Part shown: positions 1 to 10,141 of the stretch, in pieces
How the letters are laid out: each line of letters starts with the position of its first letter
Numbering within the stretch: position 1 is the stretch's first letter
Assembly (NCBI GenBank): GCA_964036315.1
Contig: OZ038498.1
Location: 11,543,339 to 11,607,338, forward strand
Origin: Acanthosepion esculentum
Lineage: Eukaryota; Mollusca; Cephalopoda; Sepiida; Sepiidae
Direction of reading: 5' to 3'
Length of the DNA stretch: 64,000 nt
Program-made: the position numbers and the translations under genes
The notes under the pieces: generated by a model
Seen by the model: the letters and a program-made list of their open reading frames with translations, nothing else
Told to the model about the DNA's origin: nothing
Databases searched by the model: none

Positions 1-41
1 TTAACGCAATCTTCAAGCCATATCCGAACTCACATAAATCC

Positions 42-44
<3 letters not shown>

Positions 45-95
<51 letters not shown>
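45..95. repeat. (TA)n microsatellite
   Basis: Uninterrupted TA dinucleotide run directly abutting the hammerhead-bearing element that follows. The same adjacency to (TA)n is seen for the related copies near 12.9, 13.3 and 24.1 kb. Confidence 0.97.
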
Positions 96-98
<3 letters not shown>

Positions 99-250
99 GA
101 AATATAGTCTTAAAGTGTGCTATATTTATGGGATAAAGTGCCCAATATCAGAGATAGAGCGTGTGTAAATATAAAAGTGAACATAGAAGTCAGCACTTAG
201 AGGCGACAGTCTGTTTCATGCTAGATGCAATCGTCAGGCCACGAGTGCTG
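96..250 (-). repeat. Dispersed hammerhead-bearing element, copy 1
   Basis: Read on the minus strand this is a hammerhead-like core followed by about 95 bases of tail ending next to (TA)n. The tail (a GTTCACTTTTATATTTACAC-type stretch, then CATAAATATAGCAC, then ATTTCTTCATATAT) recurs at 24076-24220 and, more diverged, at 12702-12858, 15363-15490 and 32755-32875, so it is a repeat family and not unique sequence. No coding capacity is visible. It may be a short non-autonomous retroelement or the end of a larger one; Penelope-like elements and retrozymes are known to carry hammerheads. The family assignment is inference. Confidence 0.7.
191..250 (-). ncRNA. Hammerhead ribozyme-like motif (intact core)
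   Basis: On the minus strand the parts appear in hammerhead order. Stem I 5' strand is CAGCACT-CGT-GGC (250 to 238). CTGACGA (237-231) fits CUGANGA. The stem II region is TTGCATCTAGCAT (230-218), with TGC pairing GCA. GAAA is at 217-214. A minimal stem III (ACAG/CTGT) ends in GTC, putting the predicted cleavage after base 205. Stem I closes with GCC-TCTA-AGTGCTG (204 to 191). Stem I is therefore 3 bp, an internal loop, then a perfect 7 bp; natural hammerheads use such a loop for contacts with loop II. Weak points are a U-U at the first stem II pair and a very short stem III, as in minimal type I hammerheads. Activity is inferred, not shown. Confidence 0.6.
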
Positions 251-261
251 TTATTTTTCTC

Positions 262-1260
262 GGCTATTGGGTAGTCTATTTTGGCGTTTATTTTGCCGGA
301 ATTCGTTTATTTGTTTGTTTATTTATTTGGGCTAAATTATTTTGCTTGTTTTTATTTATTTTTATTTTTATTTTTTATCTTATATATTTATTTACTTTTT
401 TATTTTGATTGGTGTTTTTATTAACGTAGTAAAATATTTTTTTATATAGCTTATTGTGGGTAATCTACTTTGGCGGTTAATTTACCGGAAGTCGTTTATT
501 TGTTTATTTATTTATTTGGGTAAAATTATTTTGCTTGTTTCTATTTATTTTTATTTTTTTATCTTATATATTTATTTACTTTTTATTTTTTATTTTGATC
601 GGTGTTTTTATTAACGTAATAAAAAATTGTTTATATAGCTTATTTAATAGTTTTGTTTTTGTTTGGAAAGATAATTAAAGCTATTTGTTCAATTTGGGGG
701 TTGATTGTTGTAGTTTGTTCTAACTATTATTTTGGTGGGAACAGTTTTTAATTTATTTATTTGGATTGATTTTCTTTATTTGTTATTTCTAAACGGCAAG
801 TTTGTCGGTATCGGTTGTTAGTTTATTTATATATTTGGATGTATTTAGATCAATTTATTTTACTTGTTGTTATTTATTTGTTACACTGTATATTTTCTCT
901 TTTTGGTTTTCGATTTTTAAGTAACGCAGTATATTATTTTTTATTTTTCTATCATTCTTTTTATCGTGATATAACAGTTATAGCTATTTTTCGTCCGATT
1001 TTTTGTTTTGATTTTTATAGTCTAATATTTTTGTCATAATAGTTTGCTAATTTGATTATTATTTACTTTATTTATTGATTTTGTTTCTTATTTTTTATTC
1101 TATTTCGTCTATTCTAACAGGTGTGATTTGGTAAAATGTTTGGATTAATTTATTTTGCTTATTTTATTGTCATTTTGTTTGTTTATGTACTTATTTATTT
1201 TTTCCGTTTTCGATTTTTAAGTTACGTAGTAAAAATTTGTTTTCATGTCTACATTTTGAG
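262..1260. repeat. T-rich diverged tandem array
   Basis: The landmark (TATTTTGGCG) at 276 recurs as TACTTTGGCG at 465, giving a clear 189-bp period over two units. The unit end, ATTAACGTAGTA-like, appears near 420 and 609. Looser cousins TTTTTAAGTAACGCAGTA and TTTTTAAGTTACGTAGTA appear near 913 and 1213, about 300 bp apart. The region is over 50% T on the plus strand. The small open frames in it show no recognisable domain. It resembles in composition the T-rich leader of the LINE at 34.6 kb, but I see no convincing shared motif. Confidence 0.6.
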
Positions 1261-1654
1261 ATTAGCTCGGATCTTTGATTTAATAATTTATTTTGGTCTG
1301 GGAAGGTAATGATAGCTATTTTTTTCCTCCAAGCAAAGTCTGGGGATTCCATTACTGCATTTACCAATACTTTGGTTTGTGATTCATTGATAGTTAAACT
1401 TCATAACGATATCTGCAGAAGAATTTATTAAACTTTGTAGTCATTCTACAGCTTACATATAGAGTGTCACAAAATACTAAAATGTACTTACAATGCACTA
1501 AAATGAACTTACTGAAATGAATGCCAAACCTTCCCTCATTTGAATAATCTAGCGAATATTAATAATTCAAAGGTTGATCATTTAATGCTTTGCAGGTGAG
1601 CGGTAAATACTTTAACGAATGCACATGCACTTGTTTTCAGTTAACACCAGAAGT

Positions 1655-1826
1655 GCAGTCCCACTCGTCAAAGACAGCGTGGGCTTATCATGGCTATTTT
1701 CTAAGCGTTGCTTAGATGTGCCACAAGGCCGAAAGTATGAAGCTCCTAGTGAGGATCGAATTCACTTTTCAGTCGTAGCTGATCTAGCAGGACAAGCTTG
1801 TTAACCATTACACCAGGTTTGTTAAC
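1655..1826 (-). mobile_element. SINE-A copy, tRNA-derived head
   Basis: On the minus strand it reads GGTGTAATGGTTAACAAGCT, an A-box-like stretch, then a B-box-like GAATTCGATCCTC, then the tail CATACTTTCGGCCTTGTG and CACATCTAAGCAACGCTTA. The same head and tail are found at 41309-41445 in better condition, which defines the family. It is transcribed, if at all, from the internal RNA polymerase III promoter and relies on LINE machinery. The short open frame here is only the SINE read in reverse. Confidence 0.75.
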
Positions 1827-2325
1827 TATGGCCACCAGCTGCTTCATCGCGTTTTCTTTAATTTCCTCCATGACATTTCAGCAGCGATTTCAGTTTCGTG
1901 AAAAAAAAAAAAATGCGCAATAAGATCCCGTTTTACACATGAACATTTACGTTACATCAAAGCTGCTTAACCGGTTTTTGAGATGTTCAAAATGCCTGCG
2001 CATTATTCGGATGAGTCGTCGGCGAAGGATGACTCGTTGTGCTTTTTGTTCGAAATAAGATTTGTTTTCTTTCCTTTAGGAAAATTAGTTAAAATAACGA
2101 AAACACTTTAGAAAATTACATAAGTAATTTGAACTTTCGCTGTACAACGTCTGAAATCGGGATGTTCCATTTGCAGGCAACTGCACCGTTAAACTCAATG
2201 AAGAGTAAATAAGAGCATTATGATTTGGCAAATAATGTAATGATGCGATAACGTGTGTCAAATCGTGACCAAAATATCGTCAGGGATATCCTTTGCTTTA
2301 AAAACCTGGTTACGCTGTTGTTGTC

Positions 2326-2550
2326 GAGGGAAGAAGAAGAAGAAGAAGAAGAAGAAGAAGAAGAAGAAGAAGAAGAAGAAGAAGAAGAAGAAGAAGAAGA
2401 AGAAGAAGAAGAAGAAGAAGAAGAAGAAGAAGAAGAAGAAGAAGGAGGAGGAGGAGGAGATGGAAGAAGAAGGAGGAGGAGAAGGAAGAAGAAGAAGGAG
2501 GAGGAGGAGGAAGAAGAGGAGGAGATGGAGAGGTGGAGGAGAAGAAGAAG

Positions 2551-2589
<39 letters not shown>

Positions 2590-2611
2590 GAAGAAGAAGA
2601 AGAAGAAGAAT
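2326..2611. repeat. (GAA)n / GGA-rich / (AAT)n compound microsatellite
   Basis: A long AGA run (about 2331-2444) passes into GGA-rich imperfect triplets, then (AAT)n at 2551-2589 and (AAG)n to about 2610. It produces poly-Lys/Glu and poly-Phe/Leu/Ser open frames on both strands which are artefacts. A polypurine strand of this length could adopt a triplex. Confidence 0.95.
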
Positions 2612-2904
2612 TGCGCTGTAATTGCAAGTGACGGACAAGGAAGGTAATGGAATCATTATGTCTAATCGAAGATCTATTTGACAATTTGCGATCGATAATC
2701 TGAATGTAGTAGTGAATTGAGAAGAAAAGAAATAAGAAATCGAACGAAAATGGTTCGATTAATGCGGGGTTAATTTGTTGGTCGTTTGATTGGAATTGAG
2801 GATAGCGAGAGGAGCGGGTAGAGGTGTAGAAGTAGAAAGAACAAGGGGAGCATAAGACGGGTGAGGGGAGATCCAGAAAAATTTGTACATTGAAGAAAGA
2901 GGTA

Positions 2905-2964
<60 letters not shown>
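2905..2964. repeat. (AAT)n microsatellite
   Basis: About 19 AAT units immediately upstream of the coding-like block at 2970-3335. Confidence 0.95.
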
Positions 2965-2965
<1 letters not shown>

Positions 2966-2969
2966 GAAA

Positions 2970-3335
2970 GCTGGCAACTTGAACAACATTACTCCTCGGC
3001 GGTCAAGATCAAAATGCAAAATTCTACGAATTTCAATCATTACGAATAAATTTTCATATCGGATCGGTCGTCACCCGGATCAACAAGGGCCGCGTGCCTC
3101 AGAGAGGAACCAGACTGGGGCCGAAAAATCTGTCATTGGAACAAAATCTTCCAAAAACGAAGAGCCACTAGGTCACCAAACCCGGACTATTTGCAACCTT
3201 GGACCAAGTGATTCAATGCCAAATCGACTAATAAATAGAAAACGAACGGAATGGTCTCGCGAAGAGGATCAACAAGTCATGACACCATTGTTCAGTGCAC
3301 TCGAAAATCCAGAAAAGAACACCACGAATCAGACA
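2970..3335 (+). pseudogene. Coding-like fragment, possible retroelement N-terminal region
   Basis: Open frame on the plus strand whose later part reads RKRTEWSREEDQQVM followed by SALENPEKNTTNQTHQI. The WSREEDQQVM stretch resembles the Trp/Arg-rich SANT/Myb-like segment near the amino end of some non-LTR retrotransposon proteins; this is recalled family knowledge, not verified here. There are no catalytic motifs, the frame has no reliable start, and (AAT)n repeats lie on both sides, as is common when a microsatellite has expanded inside an Asn-rich retroelement frame. It could equally be unique sequence open by chance. Low confidence on identity. Confidence 0.3.
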
Positions 3336-3468
3336 CACCAAATATGTATAATATGTGTGTGTGTGTGTATTTTAATTGGTCAGTAAAAAAATGTCATGAT
3401 GCCATTTCTAACCATAGGTATCTAAGCGGGACCCGGAAAGAAATGTGTACACACCAGAAATCAAAGGA

Positions 3469-3524
<56 letters not shown>
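3469..3524. repeat. (AAT)n microsatellite
   Basis: About 18 AAT units followed by a short A run. Confidence 0.95.
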
Positions 3525-3529
<5 letters not shown>

Positions 3530-3697
3530 CGCTTCATCCAGGCAAAATCTATGACAGTTGTAAACAAGAAGTAAAGAACGTGTAGATCGTGGATTTCCCT
3601 GCAGACCATAGAGTAAATCTAAAAATATATATATGGATCGTGTAAGACATCTGAGGAAGCATTAGAGAACCAACTGTAATTTGAATCAGTCAGTTGA

Positions 3698-3966
3698 ATC
3701 GCTTAGGCATGTATCCCGACGAGGCAGATTTTTTCCCACAGTAGGTTGCCATTTCTTTCTGCGGTAGACCAATTGCCATGCAAGGCTATAGAACCCGGTC
3801 TGTCCTGCTACTTACCCATAGCTGGGGTTAAAAGGAGAGGATTGATACCCTTCCCGAGGATATTAGCACGTAAGTGAATGTAATGGATTCGACTGGAATT
3901 CGAACTCGACTACTCCAAGTTCTCGATCCGAGCCGTTATCCACTACTCCACCGTGCCACCGCCCAA
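3698..3966 (-). mobile_element. SINE-B copy, tRNA-derived head, near full length
   Basis: On the minus strand: A-box-like GTGGAGTAGTGGATAACGGC, B-box-like GAGTTCGAATTCCAGTCG, then a body with ACATTCACTTACGTGCTAAT, a GGGAAGGGTAT segment, CAGCTATGGGTAA, ATTGGTCTACCGCAG and GGCAACCTACTG. The same order is seen at 18834-19080 and 22768-23030. Two A/B boxes about 40 bases apart and a shared body make this a pol III SINE; the 3' partner LINE cannot be told from the sequence. Confidence 0.85.
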
Positions 3967-4985
3967 TTTGAGTACTAGTTCGAAAGAGCCAAGCAAATGA
4001 CTTTAAGAACTAAAGATCAAGATAATTGATAGCATCTATACGACAAAATCTGACAGAATACTGAATAGAGTTTTGGGGAGATTTGTATTTCAGTGAAAAT
4101 TGTCAATTATTACTGGTTTGAAAACCTGAGTGAAATAAATAAATGGAGATTGTGAAATCCAGAGAGATTACTTAGCAAAGAAGAAGAAAAAAACAATCTA
4201 GCAGGAATTGAAAGAGGGTTGTTGGAAAATAAGCATCGATTTCTTAGATATAAAATTGATAAATAGATGAAGATTAATAAAAGGAAACTTTCTAAATCAT
4301 TCTACAATTAGCTGAATAGCCTCTCAATTAAATGTTACATTTTGAACGTCATATACCATATTTGTTCTTTGTCGTAACTCAGAAAGATTTCTATCTTATC
4401 TCGTACGATCAAACTTGACTATTTCCTACGTTAACCATCGTTATATACCGAAATCAAGCTTTTTATCAGGCTGGGCGATGTTGATCAATGCCTTTCTCAA
4501 GAACATTAGCGTGGAATGCTTTTAATTCTGTAATAAGATTATACCAAGACTTTTCTCAAAAATCCATAATCCTTTAAGAACAGATGGTTACACGTATGGT
4601 CTTCTGTAGTGAAAAGGGTCGAGACACCTTTAACGAAAAAATACCTTGAATCATTTTAGTACTGCAGATGAACCATATCTGATGCGACTAACTGGTCGGA
4701 AGAAGGTTGCCTAAAAATTTTTTAATCAATCAAAGCATCGATTATAGTAAATTTTGATTTTCACCTATTCATGAGTTTATCGGGTGGTTCTAAAAAGTCA
4801 TATACTCCAGTTCAGTGAAAGAAACGGACAAGCGACACAAAAGCGAATAATTAACTGATATGTAAAGCAGAATGAGATGAATTTAGCATCGTGGATTGAA
4901 CAAATATTCTGACGGGAAATTCCAAGAAGGTTATCACGTACGGTAAACACGTACGACAAAAGTTTTAAAAGAGTGATTATCGCTA
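3967..4985. other. No recognisable feature
   Basis: AT-rich unique-looking sequence up to the satellite. No open frame, RNA gene or repeat family shared with the rest of the window was found. Confidence 0.6.
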
Positions 4986-7640
4986 AAGTTAGTTTTAGAA
5001 GAGTGTTGGTGGATGAAGTCAGTTTTAGCAGAGTTTTGGTGGCTTAAGTCAGTTTTAGAAGAGTTTTGGTGGCTTAAGTCAGTTTTAGAAGAGTTTTGGT
5101 CGCTTAAGTCAGTTTTAGAAGAGTTTTGGTGGCTTAAGACAGTTTTAGAAGAGTTTTGGTGGCTTAAGACAGTTTTAGAAGAGTTTTGGTGGCTTAAGAC
5201 AGTTTTAGCAGAGTTTTGGTGGCTTAAGTCAGTTTTAGAAGAGTTTTGGTGGCGTAAGTCAGTTTTAGAAGAGTTTTGGTGGCTTAAGACAGTTTTAGAA
5301 GAGTTTTGGTGGCTTAAGACAGTTTTAGAAGAGTTTTGGTGGCTTAAGTCAGTTTTAGCAGAGTTTTGGTGGCTTAAGTCAGTTTTAGAAGAGTTTTGGT
5401 GGCTTAAGTCAGTTTTAGAAGAGTTTTGGTGGCTTAAGACAGTTTTAGAAGAGTTTTGGTGGCTTAAGACAGTTTTAGCAGAGTTTTGGTGGCTTAAGTC
5501 AGTTTTAGAAGAGTTTTGGTGGCTTAAGTCAGTTTTAGAAGAGTTTTGGTGGCTTAAGTCAGTTTTAGAAAAGTGTTGTGGGCTTAAGTCAGTTTTAGAA
5601 GAGTTTTGGTGGCGTAAGTCAGTTTTAGAAGACTTTTGGTGGCTTAAGTCAGTTTTAGAAAAGTGTTGGTGGCTTAAGTCAGTTTTAGAAGAGTTTTGGT
5701 GCCGTAAGTCAGTTTTAGAAGACTTTTGGTGGCTTAAGTCAGTTGTAGAAAAGTGTTGGTGGCTTAAGTCAGTTTTAGAAGAGTTTTGGTGGCGTAAGTC
5801 AGTTTTAGAAGACTTTTGGTGGCTTAAGTCAGTTTTAGAAAAGTGTTGGTGGCTTAAGTCAGTTTTAGAAGAGTTTTGGTGGCGTAAGTCAGTTTTAGAA
5901 GAGTTTTGGTGGCTTAAGACAGTTTTAGCAGAGTTTTGGTGGCTTAAGACAGTTTTAGAAGAGTTTTGGTGGCTTAAGACAGTTTTAGCAGAGTTTTGGT
6001 GGCTTAAGACAGTTTTAGAAGAGTTTTGGTGGCTTAAGACAGTTTTAGCAGAGTTTTGGTGGCTTAAGTCAGTTTTAGAAGAGTTTTGGTGGCTAAAGAC
6101 AGTTTTAGCAGAGTTTTGGTGGCTTAAGACAGTTTTAGAAGAGTTTTGGTGGCGTAAGACAGTTTTAGCAGAGTTTTGGTGGCTTAAGTCAGTTTTAGAA
6201 GAGTTTTGGTGGCTTAAGACAGTTTTAGCAGAGTTTTGGTGGCTTAAGACAGTTTTAGCAGAGTTTTGGTGGCTTAAGACAGTTTTAGCAGAGTTTTGGT
6301 GGCTTAAGTCAGTTTTAGAAGAGTTTTGGTGGCGTAAGTCAGTTTTAGAAGAGTTTTGGTGGCTTAAGTCAGTTTTAGAAAAGTGTTGGTGGCTTAAGTC
6401 AGTTTTAGAAGAGTTTTGGTGGCGTAAGTCAGTTTTAGAAGACTTTTGGTGGCTTAAGTCAGTTTTAGAAAAGTGTTGGTGGCTTAAGTCAGTTTTAGAA
6501 GAGTTTTGGTGGCGTAAGTCAGTTTTAGAAGACTTTTGGTGGCTTAAGTCAGTTTTAGAAAAGTGTTGGTGGCTTAAGTCAGTTTTAGAAGAGTTTTGGT
6601 GGCGTAAGTCAGTTTTAGAAGACTTTTGGTGGCTTAAGTCAGTTTTAGAAAAGTGTTGGTGGCTTAAGTCAGTTTTAGAAGAGTTTTGGTGCCGTAAGTC
6701 AGTTTTAGAAGACTTTTGGTGGCTTAAGTCAGTTGTAGAAAAGTGTTGGTGGCTTAAGTCAGTTTTAGAAGAGTTTTGGTGGCGTAAGTCAGTTTTAGAA
6801 GACTTTTGGTGGCTTAAGTCAGTTTTAGAAAAGTGTTGGTGGCTTAAGTCAGTTTTAGAAGAGTTTTGGTGGCGTAAGTCAGTTTTAGAAGAGTTTTGGT
6901 GGCTTAAGACAGTTTTAGCAGAGTTTTGGTGGCTTAAGACAGTTTTAGAAGAGTTTTGGTGGCTTAAGACAGTTTTAGCAGAGTTTTGGTGGCTTAAGAC
7001 AGTTTTAGAAGAGTTTTGGTGGCTTAAGACAGTTTTAGCAGAGTTTTGGTGGCTTAAGTCAGTTTTAGAAGAGTTTTGGTGGCTAAAGACAGTTTTAGCA
7101 GAGTTTTGGTGGCTTAAGACAGTTTTAGAAGAGTTTTGGTGGCGTAAGACAGTTTTAGCAGAGTTTTGGTGGCTTAAGTCAGTTTTAGAAGAGTTTTGGT
7201 GGCTTAAGACAGTTTTAGCAGAGTTTTGGTGGCTTAAGACAGTTTTAGCAGAGTTTTGGTGGCTTAAGACAGTTTTAGCAGAGTTTTGGTGGCTTAAGTC
7301 AGTTTTAGAAGAGTTTTGGTGGCGTAAGTCAGTTTTAGAAGAGTTTTGGTGGCTTAAGTCAGTTTTAGAAAAGTGTTGGTGGCTTAAGTCAGTTTTAGAA
7401 GAGTTTTGGTGGCGTAAGTCAGTTTTAGAAGACTTTTGGTGGCTTAAGTCAGTTTTAGAAAAGTGTTGGTGGCTTAAGTCAGTTTTAGAAGAGTTTTGGT
7501 GGCGTAAGACAGTTTCAGAAAAATGTTGGTGGCTTAAGTCAGTTTTAGAAGAGTTTTGGTGGCTTAAGTTAGTTTTAAAAAAGTGCTGGTGGTTTAAGTC
7601 AGTTTTAGAAGAGTATTAGTGGCTGAAGTCAGTTTTAGAA
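4986..7640 (+). repeat. 30-bp satellite array, about 88 units, with higher-order structure
   Basis: The basic unit is GGCTTAAGTC followed by AGTTTTAGAAGAGTTTTGGT, exactly 30 bp, repeated without indels for about 88 units. The 5' edge degrades around 4986 and the 3' edge around 7600-7640. Variants are ordered: a 90-bp trimer (LEEF / RK..DF / LK..KC in the open frame) and a 60-bp dimer alternating GAAGAG and GCAGAG. A block is duplicated at a 990-bp offset: 5581-6510 matches 6571-7500 with no difference found by eye, including rare variants such as GCCGTAAG at 5701 and 6691 and GGCTAAAG at 6091 and 7081. Because 30 is a multiple of three, one frame stays open for 868 codons, but nearly all unit variants change the residue (S/T, E/A, L/R, E/D, EF/KC), which argues against protein-level selection. 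Confidence 0.97.
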
Positions 7641-8420
7641 CGCGGCCGCTTCTGATGATCTCGATCTCCAAGGAAGACTTGAGGGTGTAACCGTGGAGTG
7701 TCATTCAAAAGGAAACAAACGGACGCCAGGATTCAATCTAGAGAAAGTACCGAATACACATGTCAGAAAACCCAAGCACAAATCGGCAAAGTAAAGAAAA
7801 GGCGTATTAAACATTTCTTTCGGCTGTTTTGTCTACCCCACTTTTATAACGACGGAATGAAAAATACACTAATAAACTAATAAAGGTGTGAACCGTGTTA
7901 AAACGTTTGTGGTACAAAACTTCTATTCATTTCTTTCCAATCCAATACTTAAAATCCTAATTATAAAATGAATTAGGAAAATGCAGAAGAGCAGACAAAT
8001 AAGGAAATCGTAATTTTGGTCGCAAAGGAGAAAAAGGTAACCAAGCCTATGACGGCAAGCATAGGAACCTTTGCTTACTCAAAAACAGACTTTGAGGAGT
8101 GAGTCTTCAACAAGAAGGTGTGAAACAGAACGAACGGCGGATGACTGCTCAACAGGAAAAAATCATCTTCCGAACAAGTCGACTAAAAAGCGGTAAGAGG
8201 CATTCTCCTAAAAATAAATAAAGTGTTAAAAATCTCTTGACTAAAAATAAACAAGTAGCATCGAGCGAAACATTAAATGTCGCAGAAATGATAAAGGTCG
8301 CCAAGAAATGAGGTTTTCGTTGTCTTTAATTATAAGACGCAAAATTTATTCAAGATTTTTAAAAATACGAAGAAATAACTATGAGAAAAATATTCCTGGA
8401 TGAATTCATGAACATTCAAA
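7641..8420. other. No recognisable feature
   Basis: Unique-looking AT-rich sequence starting with an isolated NotI-type octamer GCGGCCGC at 7642. No supported gene; the 60-codon open frame at 7698 has no recognisable domain. Confidence 0.5.
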
Positions 8421-8423
8421 AGA

Positions 8424-8445
8424 CACACACACACACACACACACT

Positions 8446-8541
<96 letters not shown>
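8424..8541. repeat. (CA)n then (TA)n microsatellite
   Basis: CA run with a small interruption followed by a TA run. The Cys/Val and Ile/Tyr open frames across it are artefacts. Confidence 0.97.
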
Positions 8542-8543
<2 letters not shown>

Positions 8544-8755
8544 TAACTATACTCGTGTCGAAAAACCTTCGAATTCTTGATTTAACAATAGCCAAATCAA
8601 TCTCGGAGAGGAAAAAAGGTTTTAAAAAAGAAAGAGCCAGGAACATGAAAGTCTGTCGAAAATAATCGCACAGATACAGGTTCAAGGCCCAAAGAAAAAA
8701 CCCCGATACGAGTAAACAACTAACTAAAGAGCTCAATACAAACGTAGAGCAAACC

Positions 8756-8883
8756 TAGTCAAACCTAATGAGCCAGACAAACCTACCAAGGTTTCACTTA
8801 GGCAGATCGTCAGGGTCAGCTGATAAAGACACTACGATCTGCCTAAGTGAAACCTTGGTAGGTTTGTCTGGCTCATTAGGTTT

Positions 8884-8888
<5 letters not shown>
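8756..8888. repeat. Perfect 55-bp inverted repeat (palindrome), 23-bp spacer
   Basis: Left arm 8756-8810 begins TAGTCAAACCTAATGAG and ends GGCAGATCGT. Right arm 8834-8888 is its exact reverse complement over all 55 bases. The spacer is 8811-8833. The right end runs straight into (TA)n. The arms start and end in TA, as expected for a foldback or MITE inserted at TA, but no second copy occurs in this window. Perfect arms suggest a recent origin or ongoing gene conversion. As RNA it would form a 55-bp hairpin. Confidence 0.95.

Positions 8889-8918
<30 letters not shown>
8885..8918. repeat. (TA)n microsatellite
   Basis: TA run attached to the right end of the palindrome. Confidence 0.95.
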
Positions 8919-8919
<1 letters not shown>

Positions 8920-9215
8920 AAGGTAATAAATCCGTTGGTAGATAATTCAAGCGGATCCTAGTAATACAAAATATTAAAACTGATCCACAAAAAGAGCTTA
9001 ATGTATTTATTATTACAGAGCAAATAATATACAATAAAATCCAAATTTACCTCATATGGGGAATAAGCTTATTTCAACCGACGAAAAAAATACAATTCGT
9101 CAGTCTGGAAATTATTATGGAAATTTGAATTTGTTTTTATGTTGACATTTTATTACTAATTCATTCCTCTGATTCAATTTTTTTCGCCGGTTAATTTAGA
9201 TTTTATTGTATATTA

Positions 9216-9219
<4 letters not shown>

Positions 9220-9303
<84 letters not shown>

Positions 9304-9312
9304 TGTGTGTAA
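9220..9312. repeat. (TA)n then (TG)n microsatellite
   Basis: Compound TA and TG run with a short GAG interruption near the 3' end. Confidence 0.97.
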
Positions 9313-9711
9313 ATATGTATATTTCTATAATAAAATTTTTGTTCGACAAAAAGTGATTTATTAATGTCATCGTTATGATGCACCTTAAGTTCATCACTGT
9401 TTTAAAATTTTCCCCAATTTCTTTGAATATATTTACATTATGCCACCAGTAATGTGTCATGGCGTTTTGTCGGTTGTTGTCATAACTTGAAAATTACAGG
9501 ATTGCCACTGAATTTTGACCCATATGTCATTTTAGTGAACAATGAAATTATATAGCTGTTTTCAACTCTCCTAAAACAATCCAATTTACCTCAGACATGA
9601 GAAGACTCGTGATTGCACTTTTCCCTATTTAACATCATAGTATATCAGAAATCCACTAGAAGATAGCTGCCGATTTCTAGTTCAGAATATGCTATGTTTT
9701 ATTAGTACTTA

Positions 9712-9931
9712 AATATAAAGTGACTCACATCATTTTTTTTACTTAAAATTTTTTTCGCCTATTGTTTGACAGTACTACTTACTGCTAAATTCAAAGAGCT
9801 TTCAAAGCTTCTTCTTCGGATTTTAGATCGCTTATCCTTTGAATTTAACTCAACTTTCGTTTCATCGGAGAAGAGAACATTTAGTAAAAAAAAAAAAAAA
9901 TCAAGTGAGTCACTTTTATCGAACAGCACTG
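9712..9931 (-). mobile_element. Tc1-type MITE (deletion derivative)
   Basis: The right end is the terminal repeat CACTTTTATCGAACAGCACTG, the same end as in the elements at 16715 and 24265. Reading inward on the minus strand it passes into the transposase stretch encoding VLFSDETKVEFNSKD..IRRRSF, then jumps to the other end of the parent element (AACAATAGGCG..TAAGTAA..GTGAGTCAC). About 220 bp remain, so most of the transposase is lost. It is the smallest of three derivatives here. An A-rich expansion occurs at the FSDET junction. Confidence 0.85.
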
Positions 9932-9954
9932 TATATCCAACAGAAAACGATAGG

Positions 9955-10141
9955 CAAAAAAAAAATAGAAAAAGAAAAGAAAAAAAGAAAAGGAAAGAAA
10001 AAAGAAAAAAAGAAAAGAAAAGAAAAAAAGAAAAGAAAAGAAAAAAGAAAAAAGAAAAGAAAAGAAAAAAAGAAAAGAAAAAAGAAAAAAGAAAAGAAAA
10101 GAAAAAAAGAAAAAAGAAAAGAAAAGAAAAAAAGAAAAAAA
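9955..10141. repeat. A/G polypurine tract (AAAAGAAAAG-type)
   Basis: Almost pure purine on the plus strand for about 185 bp, composed of AAAAAAGAAAAG-type imperfect repeats. The Lys/Arg and Phe/Ser/Leu open frames over it are artefacts. It is a potential triplex-forming tract. Confidence 0.9.

Noticed and set aside
2253..2684. Lys/Glu-rich and Phe/Leu-rich proteins
   Set aside because: Translations of a (GAA)n/(AAT)n microsatellite on both strands.
5013..7619. 868-residue protein-coding gene
   Set aside because: The frame is open because the satellite unit is 30 bp. Unit variants are almost all residue-changing and no gene signals flank it; kept only as a low-interest finding.
7650..7680. 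CTGATGA near the satellite end as a ribozyme
   Set aside because: No GAAA box or hairpin follows.
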